Assembly (NCBI RefSeq): GCF_051020955.1
Contig: NC_135014.1
Coordinates: 37,466,742 to 37,530,741 of the forward strand
DNA from: Megalopta genalis
Lineage: Eukaryota > Arthropoda > Insecta > Hymenoptera > Halictidae
Length of the DNA stretch: 64,000 bases
Direction: 5' to 3'
The translations under genes and the position numbers were made by a program. The notes under the pieces were generated by a model, which saw nothing but the letters and a program-made list of their open reading frames with translations, was not told the origin of the DNA and did no database searches. The first letter of the stretch is position 1. Each line of letters starts with the position of its first letter. Below are positions 1-10,748 of the stretch, one piece after another.

Positions 1-230
1 AAAACATTGACCAATGAGAAGCGAGATCAGCTGGCGCGAAACGGACGAGCCAACGAGCGGAACTCGCCTCCGCGCGCTAGCCGAGCTCGCCGCTCATTGG
101 TCATTGTTTTTCGTTAATAACTCGTAAAGAAAGCCGCGGATTGAATTTTCGCTAAGGAGAAAGTTTCTTCAAATAATCTCAGGAATTCCTCATTTCCAGA
201 TTGCGAGACATTTTTGGGACACTCTCTATA
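1..230. mobile_element. Hairpin MITE family 1, copy 1 (cut by window start)
   Basis: The right arm of a roughly 365-bp foldback element is seen here, with the left part lost at the window edge. The arm contains TTGCGAGACATTTTTGGGAC followed by a degraded end (actctcta). It matches full copies at 8419, 18311, 36579 and 55229. No coding capacity is seen. The recurring open frames inside it are shadows of the repeat. Confidence 0.8.
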
Positions 231-436
231 GTTATTCGGTTTCCTGCAATTGACACAGAACATATTTCTGCTGCGCGAAGATCTGTGAACTTGGTATCGA
301 TTCAGCACGATCTATATGCACTGTCATTTATGCGTCAAGATGTTTAAAAAATTCTTGCACGCTCGATAAACTCGTAAACACTGTTTAAGCAACAAAAATT
401 TCTAGGGAATTTTACGGAGGACCGAAACGGTGTTAA

Positions 437-1077
437 CACTGGATTTACGGAGCACTGAGAACAACTGTTTTCTATTAGTTTATACAAGTAATTATTTTGA
501 TTTTTAACTTAAGTATTTATTGTAATATTTGCTGCAATTGATGACTAGATTGCAAATTCTCATGAAAAATAAAAATTGCCTACATCAATTGCGAGATACA
601 GAAACTGCATAGACATTTTCTTCATTCTTGAATCATATTATTTAGTTGAAAATAATACGACAGCAGTTTTTAAATTCCTTAAATGTTTCCAGCGTTTTAT
701 ATTTGATCTTCGCATTTTGTCAGAAATGCATAAAATTCGCAGTCTAGTAACAACAAATACAGTAAATTCTCCCTAATTGATCCTCAGCTTGGAAACAAAA
801 ATGGATAATTTGGGTAGAGGAGGTACAATTATTCAAGCCCTGCGGCTCGTTTTTATAGTTTTTGACAATCGGTAAACTATAAAAGCAAGCCGCACGGTTC
901 GAACAATCGTATCTCCTCTCTCCGAATTGTCCATTTCTGCGTACAATTTGAACGTCAATTAGGGAGAATTTACTGTATATTGAATAAATAACTTATAAAT
1001 GTACGTTTACGATCCGGATGATCGTAAACGAAACAAATGAATAACCCGTCGAAACTCTGGATTCCGTAAAGCCAGCG
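437..1077. mobile_element. TTAA-flanked MITE (CACTAGATTTACGG family) interrupted by another MITE
   Basis: TTAA lies at 433-436 and 1078-1081. The left end (cactggatttacggagc) and the right end (gattccgtaaagccagcg) are diverged inverted repeats matching the elements at 27995 and 52417. A second element (760-975) sits inside it and accounts for about 216 bp of its length. The TTAA target suggests mobilisation by piggyBac-type transposases, which is family knowledge and not shown here. Confidence 0.65.
760..975. mobile_element. Hairpin MITE family 2 nested in the TTAA element
   Basis: The element is flanked by TA (758-759, 976-977). Its ends are CAGTAAATTCTCCCTAATT and the complement AATTAGGGAGAATTTACTG. 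The two arms pair along nearly the whole 216 bp around a centre near 865. TA target and foldback structure fit a Tc1/mariner-mobilised MITE. Confidence 0.85.
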
Positions 1078-1824
1078 TTAAACAACTGGCAAAAATTGTT
1101 GAAAGTGACAAACACGAAGTGCCAAAGATCTGACACGTCGTGCTACCGTGAACATACACAAACGGAATGCAATTTCCGTGAACTGTTTTTTCCCTGAATA
1201 AATAAGAACATACCGGGCCGGCGGATTGCTGCGGACAATGGTAGACTATATCGGCTGCTTTTTAAGCTGGACTGAAATATTCGCAGGAGCGGCGACAGAA
1301 TGAGAAACCGCTGTCCGAGTTTTAATCTTGAGCCATGAATTTTTTGTGCCAATAAATTCGGGTCTCCTGGGCGTGAAATGAACGGCGGCGGCGACGACGA
1401 CGACGACGACGAGGATGCCGAGAGACAGGTCAGGGGGGTGGGGGGTGCGTATAACCCGGGGGTTAAGGATGTCATTTCGCATCGCGCCGCAGCCGAAAGT
1501 TTCGAGCCGGAGAACACGGAAAGTTCACGCGAGCCGAAAGCCAGCAATGGAACCGAGTGCCAGCCCGAGTCAGACACCGAGACCTATTTTCTCAGTCGAC
1601 CACCTCGTCGTTAGCTTCTTCCGACTTTTACGATCCTTCATCCCCCACCCGCGGCCTCGAGAATCATCGAAGATAGTCCTCTCATAATTTACCTCGCGAA
1701 AATCGTCCCCATACCTGCGTTCGATTTGTCATCTTTCGAACGGACGCTCGACGCTTCCCAGGCTTTGCAACTGCTCTATCGTGGACGGCGTTGTCATCGG
1801 ATTTTTGTCTAAACATAATGATGC
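1078..1824. other. Intergenic, CpG-rich, no supported gene
   Basis: It holds a (GAC)n tract at about 1390-1412 and GC-rich sequence. Overlapping open frames on both strands show no recognisable domain, splice structure or start context, and I treat them as chance frames in GC-rich DNA. Confidence 0.6.
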
Positions 1825-1938
1825 AAGCTTCCATCTTTGGTCTAAGCTTCTATCTTTGGTCTAGGCTTTTATTTTTGGTTCAAGCTTTTATTTTTGGTCC
1901 AAGCTTCTATCTTTGGACTAAGCTTGTATTTCTATCTT
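1825..1938. repeat. 19-bp tandem repeat, about six imperfect units
   Basis: Units of the form AAGCTTCTATCTTTGGTCT recur every 19 bp, with drift in the later units (aggcttttatttttggttc). Confidence 0.85.
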
Positions 1939-2139
1939 ACTTTCTAGCAGAAGTTTGATTTCCCTTATTTTTATTATTTCTTAATCAGTTATCTGCTTTG
2001 GACGAGTATGATCGTCGTAACAAAAAATATTGTCATTTCTTCGTGACGAGTATATTCGTGAAAACAGCTAACTGGATAAGAAGGATGTATACTTTGATAT
2101 TCTTTATTAAATTATATATTTTATATCGGTGATGTATTT

Positions 2140-2690
2140 AAATATGAAGAAAATACGAAGAAAATATGAAGAAAATACGAAGGAAATATGAAGAAAATAC
2201 GAAGATAATATAAAGAAAATATGAAGAAAATATGAAGCAACTATGATGAAATTAAATATGAAGAAAATATGAAGAAGGAAATATGAAGAAAATACGAAGG
2301 AAATATAAAGAAAATACGAAGATAATATAAAGAAAATATGAAAAAAATATGAAGCAACTATGATGAAATTAAATATGAAGAAAATATGAAGATAATATAA
2401 AGAAAATATGAAGAAAATATGAAGAAAATATGAAGAAAATACGAAGAAAATACGAAGAAAATACGAAGAAAATATGAAGAAAATATGAAGATAATATAAA
2501 GAAAATATGAAGAAAATATGAAGAAAATATGAAGAAAATACAAAGGAAATATGAAGAAAATACGAAGAAAATACGAAGAAAATATGAAGAAAATATGAAG
2601 ATAATATAAAGAAAATATGAAGAAAATATGAAGCAACTATGATGAAAATAAATATGAAGAAAATATATGAAGAAAGTATAAAGAAAATCG
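2140..2690. repeat. 11-bp minisatellite (AAAATATGAAG)n
   Basis: About 50 units of AAAATATGAAG and variants (aaaatacgaag, ataatataaag) run through the block, with a few longer interruptions (gcaactatgatgaaatt). The minus strand has no stop codons over long stretches, giving false reading frames with an 11-residue period (HIFFIFSSYFL). These are not genes. Confidence 0.93.
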
Positions 2691-4263
2691 AACGTACGGA
2701 CTAAAATCACACTAACTTACACATTTTTCAAAAAAATTACAGCAGCTAACTGGTGAAGCTAGCTAAAAATAAAATGCAATCACCGATTTTTCTAGGAGCA
2801 GCTTTTATTTTCGTGAAAATCATTGCACCAGTTAACATCCGGACGGCAAGGCTCTGAAATCTATCTGGACCCAAAGTATAAATATACTATTATTTGACTA
2901 TCTAGTTTTTGACAATTAGCTAAAATTGTCAACAATTTCATGAAGGTCTATGTATATAAAATCTCACGAGTGTAGGAGAAGTGCACACATTAAAAACTAT
3001 ATCGAAAAGATTGCTAGATAAAATGATGAATGATCCTAAGCTATATTTTTGTGAAAAAGGATCGCCGCTCGAGCGTTAATTAACGATAAACTTAGCTTCA
3101 AATTTGAATCGAGTGCATCCTAAAACTTTGGTCCCAAGATGCGTCCACGGCATAAGTTCGAATTATACGTTAGCCGACGCCTGAACAAATTAAGATTCGG
3201 TCTCCGGCGGTTTCAGTTCGGCTCTGAGCCGAGTTTTATTCAGATTTCGAGAAAGCCACGAAGCCAGCGTTAATTCTCGAGTGAAGGACCATTCCGCGAA
3301 GAAAAATCGACGACTGGTGCCGGAAGTTCGAAGGATCGCGCCGGGTTCGAAGGCAATATCGATAGCCCTCGTCCGAATTAAGCATCCGGCTCGGCTGGCT
3401 CGCAATCGCAGTTTGCCCCGCGAACGTCAAAGGGTCTCGCGGAAAGCTCGAGCCGCTCTTACAGATTGAAAAGCTGTTGGAACACCGCGACTCGACTCGA
3501 CTCGACTCGACCCGACTCGGATAAGTCGAGTGTTAATCGTCAGGCTCAAAGGAGCCCGAGCACCGCCGCGGCTCGGCGGTCTCTTCTTCTTCCTCGCGCG
3601 GAGAGCTTTCGAGAAGCAGAAAGCTCGCCGAGGCCGGCGCGAGCGACGCTCGTCGTTGACACGGTCCAACAAATATTTTCTTACCGGTTTCTTGCGGCTT
3701 TCGTGTCCGATTGTCGGTCTTCGGAATTACTACAACGTTAGGCGCGATAATAAAAGTGTGCGAAGCGTTGAATAGAGGATAGAGGACCTGTACTAGCTAT
3801 TGTTCGTCAAAGTATAAGGCTAGGATGACGTGCGATGTCTGTATAAAAAAATTATTTTGTATCCTCCAAGGATTAGCCTTTTGCAGCCGACACCATTTTA
3901 ACTCTAAATCCAAAATAATTTTGGATGGCCCACGGTATTTCCACTTTATATGACTTATCAGTGCAATTTGTGCAAGTGAAATTGAGTCTATGCAACAGTT
4001 ATATATTTTTAACAATTCTTTAAAACTAAACAAATTTCATAATGTAGAAATTATTTCAGAATATATAACATAACGATCTTAAGCGATGTCTCAGAGTCAC
4101 TACTCGAGTGTACGGGGTTAACAAACGCAGCTAACAAATTTGGGATTGCTGTGACAATTAGTAATTAATAATAAATTAAGCAATTAGTAAACCAAAAATT
4201 CCCATAGATCGCCAAATTGCTCAACCACCAAGAGAAATCCTCGAAGGTAGATCTTGCAAGATG
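2691..4263. other. Intergenic, no supported gene
   Basis: AT-rich up to about 3180, then CpG-rich with a short (GACTC)n tract near 3486-3518. A TTAA-adjacent motif, actcgagtgtacggggttaa (ending 4121), resembles the right end of the CCCTTTGCACTCG family, but I could not match a left end. I see no exon-like structure. Confidence 0.5.
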
Positions 4264-4464
4264 CAGTAAACTCTCCTCGATTTTCCTTCAGCTTGTTAAC
4301 AAAAATGAAGAATTTGGGAAGAGGAGATACGATAATTCGAGCCTCGCTGTCCATTTTTATAGTTTCCGATTGTCAACAATTATAAGAACCAGGTGCGAGA
4401 CTCGAATAATCGTATCTCTTCTTCCAAAATTACAAGCTGGAGGAAAATTAGGGAGAATTTACCG
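4264..4464. mobile_element. Hairpin MITE family 2, diverged copy
   Basis: Ends are cagtaaactctcctcgattt and the complement of ttagggagaatttaccg, followed by TA. The arms pair around about 4370 (gagcctcgctgtc / gaccaggtgcgagactcg). The left flank is TG instead of TA, so the target duplication is imperfect. Confidence 0.75.
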
Positions 4465-6058
4465 TACATCGAAAATTTGTGCATAAAAAGAACATTGTCG
4501 CATCCGCTAACAATCGACGAAGATTCTCGCCAAATTTGAAATCGATACGTTCTCCAGACTCGTCGAAAAAACTTTGCCGGAGACGTTCCGAACGCGTTTA
4601 GCCATCGCCCAAGAAAAGAGAGCTTTCGATGGAGAACGTACGGATCGAAGAAAAAAAAACGCGCGATCAATTAATGAACGAGGATCAAACAATAGCTGAG
4701 TACGCGCGCAGGCGTTTTAATTGCGTATCCGAACTGAAATCCAAATCCGTTTGATTAGATATTCCCGGAAGGCTGATTCCCACCTCTCCCCCATTAAAAC
4801 CTGAAACGGAGCTGGTTTTTTTCTCGCCGCATTTCGGGCAGGCGCCGATGCCGGCAAAGTTATCCGATCGGTGGAAGAGGGAGGGAGAAATAGATAGATA
4901 GATAGATAGATGAATAGATAGATAGAGAAAAAGAGAGAGAGAGAGCGCGAGGAAGTGAGAGGGGGAGGGGGAGAGAAGGGGTGGCCGATAATAAATTCAT
5001 AGAGTCGCAGGAATTCCGCGGGTCCAATTTGTATGCGGAAACAGGGGGAACTCGTCCGGTCGGACACTCGGGGCGAAACCCGTCGGGTTCGACGCAGCCC
5101 GTCGACGCGAGTGCACGGTGGCAATGCGTCGGGAACTGCTGCAGCCGCAATGCAGCTCCGGTGCAAAGGAAAAATCGTTCGCGGCGCCGGATGCATTCCG
5201 TTCCTTCGCCGTTCCCGATTCTTTTACCCCGATCACCGGATCTCGTGCGCCTAAATGGACAGAAAAGATCTTCCAGCAATTACAACCCCGGTGAAATCCC
5301 GCAAAATCGAGGCGATATACATAATCGAACCGGAACAGCAAAGACAAGGACGATCGTACTGATTATTCTCGCGGCTCTTTTGCATCCTTCGCGTCTTCGG
5401 AGAATTTAGCTTTCTCGAATACATCGCTAAACGAATTAAGCACCGAGCTTGCAATTAATCGCATCGATGTCGTAGTCTGGACGGATTGGAATTTGGCAAA
5501 TCGATCAGCGAATCGAAAGGCTTCCGAAAAGGCTTCGCATTTCAAATCTCAGAACTTATATACGTCGCGAGAGCGACGATCTATCGATCGCAAATAAGCC
5601 CAAAGTGGATCCAACGAGTTGGACAAGTGAAAGGGCGATTCTCTCTTCGGTTTCCGGCATTCGAGAAGACAAACGCCGCGGAAGTTTCCATGGAACGCGA
5701 AAAATGTCTGCGAAAGGCGGTTCGCATAAGGAGCTCGCACGTGACGTGTAAGCCACGCATTAAAAAGCAGGCGGTGGTAGGCCTCCGGGAAAACCGGCCA
5801 CCGGATTGACCCGATTAGATAACGATCTGCCCCGAAAGCTGACACAACGAGCGTAACGAGTTCGACTAGCACAGCCGTAGAAAAACCTGATAGACGATGC
5901 ATCTCCTATAAACCGAATCAGATACTGAAAGCCGATATATTTAGAGGTCTCGGTATTACAGCGGTATTTATTTCCACGATGTCCTAACGAAACCGCTATT
6001 TCGAAAATTGGTATTAATACCGGTATGCGACGTTCGTACCGGTAAAAATATCGATATA
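4465..6058. other. Intergenic, with GATA and GA microsatellites
   Basis: A (GATA)n run lies at about 4890-4925, followed by a GA-rich tract to about 4977. The rest is moderately GC-rich, and its short open frames have no recognisable domains. Around 5950-6058 is a set of short palindromes on the theme CGGTATTAATACCGGTA, just left of the MITE array. Confidence 0.55.
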
Positions 6059-7254
6059 CGGTACATTCTCTCCAATTGACCCTGAGCTTTTAAACAAAAA
6101 TGGACAATTTGGGAAAAGGAGATACGATTATTCATGCCTCGTGGCTCGTTTTTATAATTGTTGACAATCGGTAACTATAAAAATGAAGTGCATGGCTCGA
6201 ATAATCGTACTTTTTCTTCCTAAATTGTCCATTTTTGTGTACACGCTGAGGGACAATTGGGGAGGATTTATCGTATACAGTTATTTCTCCCTAATTAGCG
6301 CTCAGATTGCGCATAAAAATAGACAACTTGGGAAGAGGAGATACGATTAACCAAGTCTTGCTGCTTGTTTTTAGAATTATTGACAATGAACTAATTTTCC
6401 TTCAACCCTAATTTTCCTTCAGCTCGTTAACAAAAATGGACAATTTGGGAAGAGATGATACGATAACTCGAGCTTTACTGTTCATTTTTACAGTCCCCTA
6501 TTGTCAACAAACAATAGAATAATCGTACCATCTCTCCCTAAATTATTCATTTTTGTGTTCACGCTGAGGGACAATTTGGGAGGATTTATCGCATACAGTA
6601 ATTTCTCTGTAATTCGCGTTCAGATTGCGCATAAAAATAGACAATTTGGAAAGAGGAGATACGATTATTCGAGCCTCGTGGCTCGTTTTTATAATTGTTG
6701 ACAATCGGTAACTATAAAAACGAGGTGCATGGCTCGAATAATCGTACTTTTTCTTCCTAAATTGTCCATTTTTGTGTACACGCTGAGGGGCAATTAGGGA
6801 GGATTTATCGTATACAGTTATTTCTTCCTAATTAGCGCTCAGATTGCGCATAAAAATAGACAACTTGGGAAGAGGAGCTACGATTAACAAAATCTTGCGG
6901 CTCGTTTTTAGAGTTATTGGCAATGGTCGACTATAAAAACGAGCCGCAAGGCTCGAATAATCGAACTTTTTCTTCCTAAATTGTTCATTTTTGTGTTCAC
7001 GCTGAGGGACAATTTGGGAGGATTTACTAGGGAGGATACACAGTAATTTCTCTCTAATTAGCGTTCAGATTGCGCATAAAAATAGACAATTTGGAAAGAG
7101 GAGAAACGATTGTTCAAGCCTTGCGCCTCGTTTTAATAGTTGTCGACAATCGGTAACTATAAAACCGAACCGCAAGACTCGAATAATAATTTTTTTCTTT
7201 TCAAATTCTCCATTTTTGTGCGCAATCTAAGCGCGAATTAGGGAGAAATTACTG
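6059..7254. mobile_element. Head-to-tail array of family-2 hairpin MITEs
   Basis: At least five units abut: 6059-6273, 6278 to about 6590 (apparently two fused or truncated units), 6596-6810, 6815 to about 7028 and 7041-7254. Units are joined through TA/TATA (for example atcgtatacagt at 6271-6282). Each intact unit folds on itself, with arms carrying GACAATTTGGGAAGAG and its complement and a loop near TTGTTGACAATCGGTAACTA. Array structure suggests repeated insertion into the TA at an existing element end. Confidence 0.85.
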
Positions 7255-8418
7255 TATACCGATATGTGACGTCGATACCGAGCACTAACCGGCGTTCACG
7301 TGAGCCACGAAATTTGGAAAAGTTCGAAGCTGGCATTTCCGAAAATTCGATTAGAGTCGAAAGGACTGCTGCCCGAAGTGGTCCGACGACCGGTGGTAAA
7401 CGAGTCCCAGAAACGGCGGGTTAATCCGTTCCGGCGATCCTTCGGTCGACGAGCAATATCTTCGTCGGGACCGGGTAGCGATCCAAGTGAGTTCGAGGTA
7501 AGTAACATCGTTACGATATCCAGCAATTGGAAGACAATGGAGAGGACAGGAGGAAGGAAGAAAATTGAATAGGAAGTTGATAAATGGCCCGGGGACGGGT
7601 TTGGGAGCGGGCGACGCTGTCGAGAGAGGGCACCTGCGACTGCAACGAGCCCTCGCGGCCTTATTATGCCGGCAGTTTCTCCGTAGATCCTTATCTAACC
7701 GGGTTAATCTATCCTCTCCTATCCCCCGCGAATTTACTGCCGTCGCGTCCCCTCCTCTCCCCTGTTTCACCTTTCCCCGAGCCACGATCCTCCGTCCCCT
7801 TCCACCCTCTTCTCCGCTCTTCTCTTCTGTTCCGTACTGTTCGCCGTCCCCCTCCTCCGGAGCACCATTTTCTAGGGCTTTGTGTCAGCCGACACGGCCC
7901 GCAAACTGTTTATACCATTCCGAGTGGCGCATCGCGTGACGGGAGCATCGGCTGGGTCTCTTGTGAACCACCGGCGCGCATTGCGATCGCCTAACCGCGC
8001 CGCGCCGCGCCACGCCGCGCCGCACCGTTCCGCTAGATTAACCTAACCGACGCGGCTCGGCGACCACCGGTAGCCGCGGTGGTGGCTGCTGCTAATTTTC
8101 AGTGGCGCCGCGGGGGTCACCGGTGCCCGGCAACTAATCGCAGCACCTGACTCAATCGAGCTCTAGCGTGCGGCTACTTTTCGACGCTGTTAACGCTGCC
8201 CTGGGAATCGGCCGGCTTTTCGCCGCGGACACGTGAACCCGCACCTCGGCTTTCTGCTACCTTCGGGTCGCCGTCGCGATCCGCGAGGACAACTGCGCGT
8301 CGCAGCGACGAGCGACAAGCCTCGGACATATAATCATTGCGCGACGATCGATCGAACTGATCATTGAGAAACAATGGAATAAGATTCGACATCCCCTCTG
8401 CTCGACGTCAGAATTCTA
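7255..8418. other. Intergenic, GC- and CpG-rich, no supported gene
   Basis: It contains pyrimidine-rich DNA (7730-7870) and a GCC/CGC-rich low-complexity stretch (about 7985-8030). Open frames of 124-144 codons overlap on both strands. They are proline/serine-rich low-complexity frames without a recognisable domain. A CpG-island-like promoter or non-coding exon is possible but cannot be shown. Confidence 0.45.
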
Positions 8419-8783
8419 CAGGGTGTCCCGAAAATGTCTCGCGATCCGAAAGTACGGGATTCCTGAGGTCATTTGAAGCAACCTTTTCCTTAGCGAAAAT
8501 GCAATCCGCGGCTTCGTTTACGAGTTATTAACGAAAAACAGTGACCAATCAGAGGCGAGATCATTTGGCGCGAGACGGCCGAGCCAATGAGCGGAAATGG
8601 GCTCCGCGCACTCGTTGGCTGGGCCGCCGCGCGCCAGCCGAGCTCGCCTCTCATTGGTCAGTGTTTTTCGTTAATAACTCGCAAACGAAGCTTCGGAGAC
8701 AATTTTCGCAAAGGAAAAAGTTGCTTCCAATTACCTCGGGAACCTCCCATTTCCGTATTGCGAGACATTTTTAGGACACCCTG
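8419..8783. mobile_element. Hairpin MITE family 1, full copy (365 bp)
   Basis: TA flanks (8417-8418, 8784-8785). Ends are CAGGGTGTCCCGAAAATGTC and the complement of GACATTTTTAGGACACCCTG. The arms contain AACGAAAAACAGTGACCAAT and its complement near 8655. It has a GC-rich centre, no transposase, and is the cleanest copy in the window. Confidence 0.9.
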
Positions 8784-9916
8784 TATAATTCTGTTATTAT
8801 TTCTGTACAATTATTTCCCTTATATTATTATTTCCCTGTATAATCTCAGTTTCTCACCGGAACACAAGTTGGTCACAGACTAATTCGTTTCTATTACCGT
8901 TTCACAGGTCTCGATCGTGCATTAACGGTTCAACATTTTGCTAATAGAGAATGCAGGATAAACGTGCAACAGAATCTTGGAACAGCTTTCGCGTGCAAGC
9001 ATTTCGATCGAACAACAAGGTGACTTGCATTTAACACAATGTATCGTGTAATTCGATAAAGATTTAGTTTAGCATCGTAATAACCGAACGACTGTTCCCC
9101 GCTAATCGAGCCCGATTAGATAAACGAGATTTCAACTGTGCCGGCGCGTGATATAACGCGAAGAGCGTAATCGAGGATCCACGCGACGGAATCCGGATCG
9201 TAAGCAGAATCGAAAGCAGGCGATCCAGAGGATCTCCGTAGCCGCTTTACTTTTCCCCGTCGTGCCGCGTCGTCCAATTTCTGACCTGGCCTAGAAGGCT
9301 TATGAATATTGCACCGTGCCACGACCTTTCGCTCCTCGTCGCCGCACCAGCGTCTGCCACCGTTTCATTATTGACGACCGCTTTCTTTATACGCTCGCGG
9401 CCGGATTCGTGTGTCAGACACTGCCCCCCGGAAATTACTTTTTTCCCTTCCCCCGCCTCCTAAGTACCGCGAAAGAGAGCGTGTATCTGTATGTGTGCGC
9501 GCGTGTGTGTATGAGAGAGAGAGAGGAAGAGAGAGAGAGAGAGAGGGAGAGAGAGAGAGTATGCCAACCCGCAACGCGATCGTAGGCACGTTCCACGGAC
9601 CACGGGAACGGCTCCGTGAAAAGTCGATTCTCGCCTGGCCAACGCGCAACGGAACACCATGCTCGAATCCAATTTCTCTAAATCAATACCTAAATCGAAG
9701 ACAATTTCCTCTCGCGCGCTCAATCATTACCGAGCCGCTAGGGCACTGCGCGTATTCCCATTTAACGCAGGCTCTGCCTCGCAGCCAATTTTCTGAATTA
9801 CAGATTCCGCCATTTGTCCGCGATACCTCCTCTCAGCCTCGACTCACTCAATTAGTTTCCCTTTATTGCGCCGATTACTGAATTCCAGGTTTTCTGGGAT
9901 CGTTCTACCTTATGTA
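8784..9916. other. Intergenic, with a GA microsatellite
   Basis: A (GA)n tract runs from about 9511 to 9560, with a GT-rich stretch just before it. The long frames across it come from the dinucleotide repeat. Nothing else is supported. Confidence 0.55.
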
Positions 9917-10257
9917 CAGGGTGTCGTGTAACTGATGATATAACTTGATGATTCTACGTCAAAGGATAAGTCGAAGATATAGAACAAAATTATTTCATAC
10001 GAGGCTCCGTTTTCGAGAGAAACCAGGTTGAAGGTATAATAGTATCGAATAGGAATTACATATGTACTGCGTCTGGTCATGACATACCAATTCTACTTCT
10101 CGCGATGCTACAAGCCACGCGAACTTGCCGCGACTTTCAACTCAGTTTTCTCGAGAACGGAGCCTTGAATGAAGAAATGTTATTCTTTTCTTTCGACTTA
10201 TCTTTTGACGCTGAATCAGCCCCTATCCGGTTGTACCGCCAGTTACACGACACCCTG
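9917..10257. mobile_element. TA-flanked hairpin MITE (CAGGGTGTCGTGTAACTG family)
   Basis: The ends CAGGGTGTCGTGTAACTG and the complement of CAGTTACACGACACCCTG are perfect over 18 bp and flanked by TA (9915-9916, 10258-10259). Inner arms also pair, for example ttctcgagaacggagcc with ggctccgttttcgagaga. It is 341 bp and non-coding. The first eight bases match family 1 and the interior does not. Confidence 0.88.
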
Positions 10258-10321
10258 TATTGTATATACAGTAAGGCGCGAAAATGTTCACGCGCTTTTT
10301 AAAACGGTATCACCTTTTTAA

Positions 10322-10744
10322 CACGTTGAACGCCCAGCGTGAATCGCTAGAGCTTCTCCCGGCGCCACGAAGCGAACAAAAATTTACAAAAGACTAGAAC
10401 GCATTGTCCCGAGTGTCCAGAATCAGCCCAATTATGTTTAGAATGTTTTAACGAATTCCATCGTAACTAATAAAATGTTATATTTTAAAAAGAAATTTAA
10501 ATATAAGTATAACTTGTTAATATAAGTATATTTTATTATTTTATTCTATTATTAGTATAAGTATATTTTTAATGTTTACTTTTGTTTATTTTATACTTTA
10601 TTGTTACCCTATATAGTCTACACTCGTCACAGTTGTGTTACAAATAAAATTACTATAAGTTACCTTCAAAATCCTGCTTTAATTGCACGAAGACTGCGGA
10701 AACATAGCCGTCACCCAGATATGGGTGACGTGGCATTCAACGTG
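10322..10744. mobile_element. TTAA-flanked MITE, CACGTTGAACGCC family, copy 1
   Basis: TTAA at 10318-10321 and 10745-10748. Ends are CACGTTGAACGCCC and the complement of GGCATTCAACGTG. The 423-bp AT-rich interior closely resembles 28326-28759. No coding capacity is seen. Confidence 0.87.
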
Positions 10745-10748
10745 TTAA

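Noticed and set aside
2358..2710. Hydrophobic 92- and 113-codon minus-strand frames resembling membrane proteins
   Set aside because: They are translations of the 11-bp minisatellite in different frames.
7565..7994. Proline/serine-rich frames of 124-136 codons
   Set aside because: They lie in GC- and pyrimidine-rich DNA with overlapping frames on both strands, and no recognisable domain or exon boundaries.
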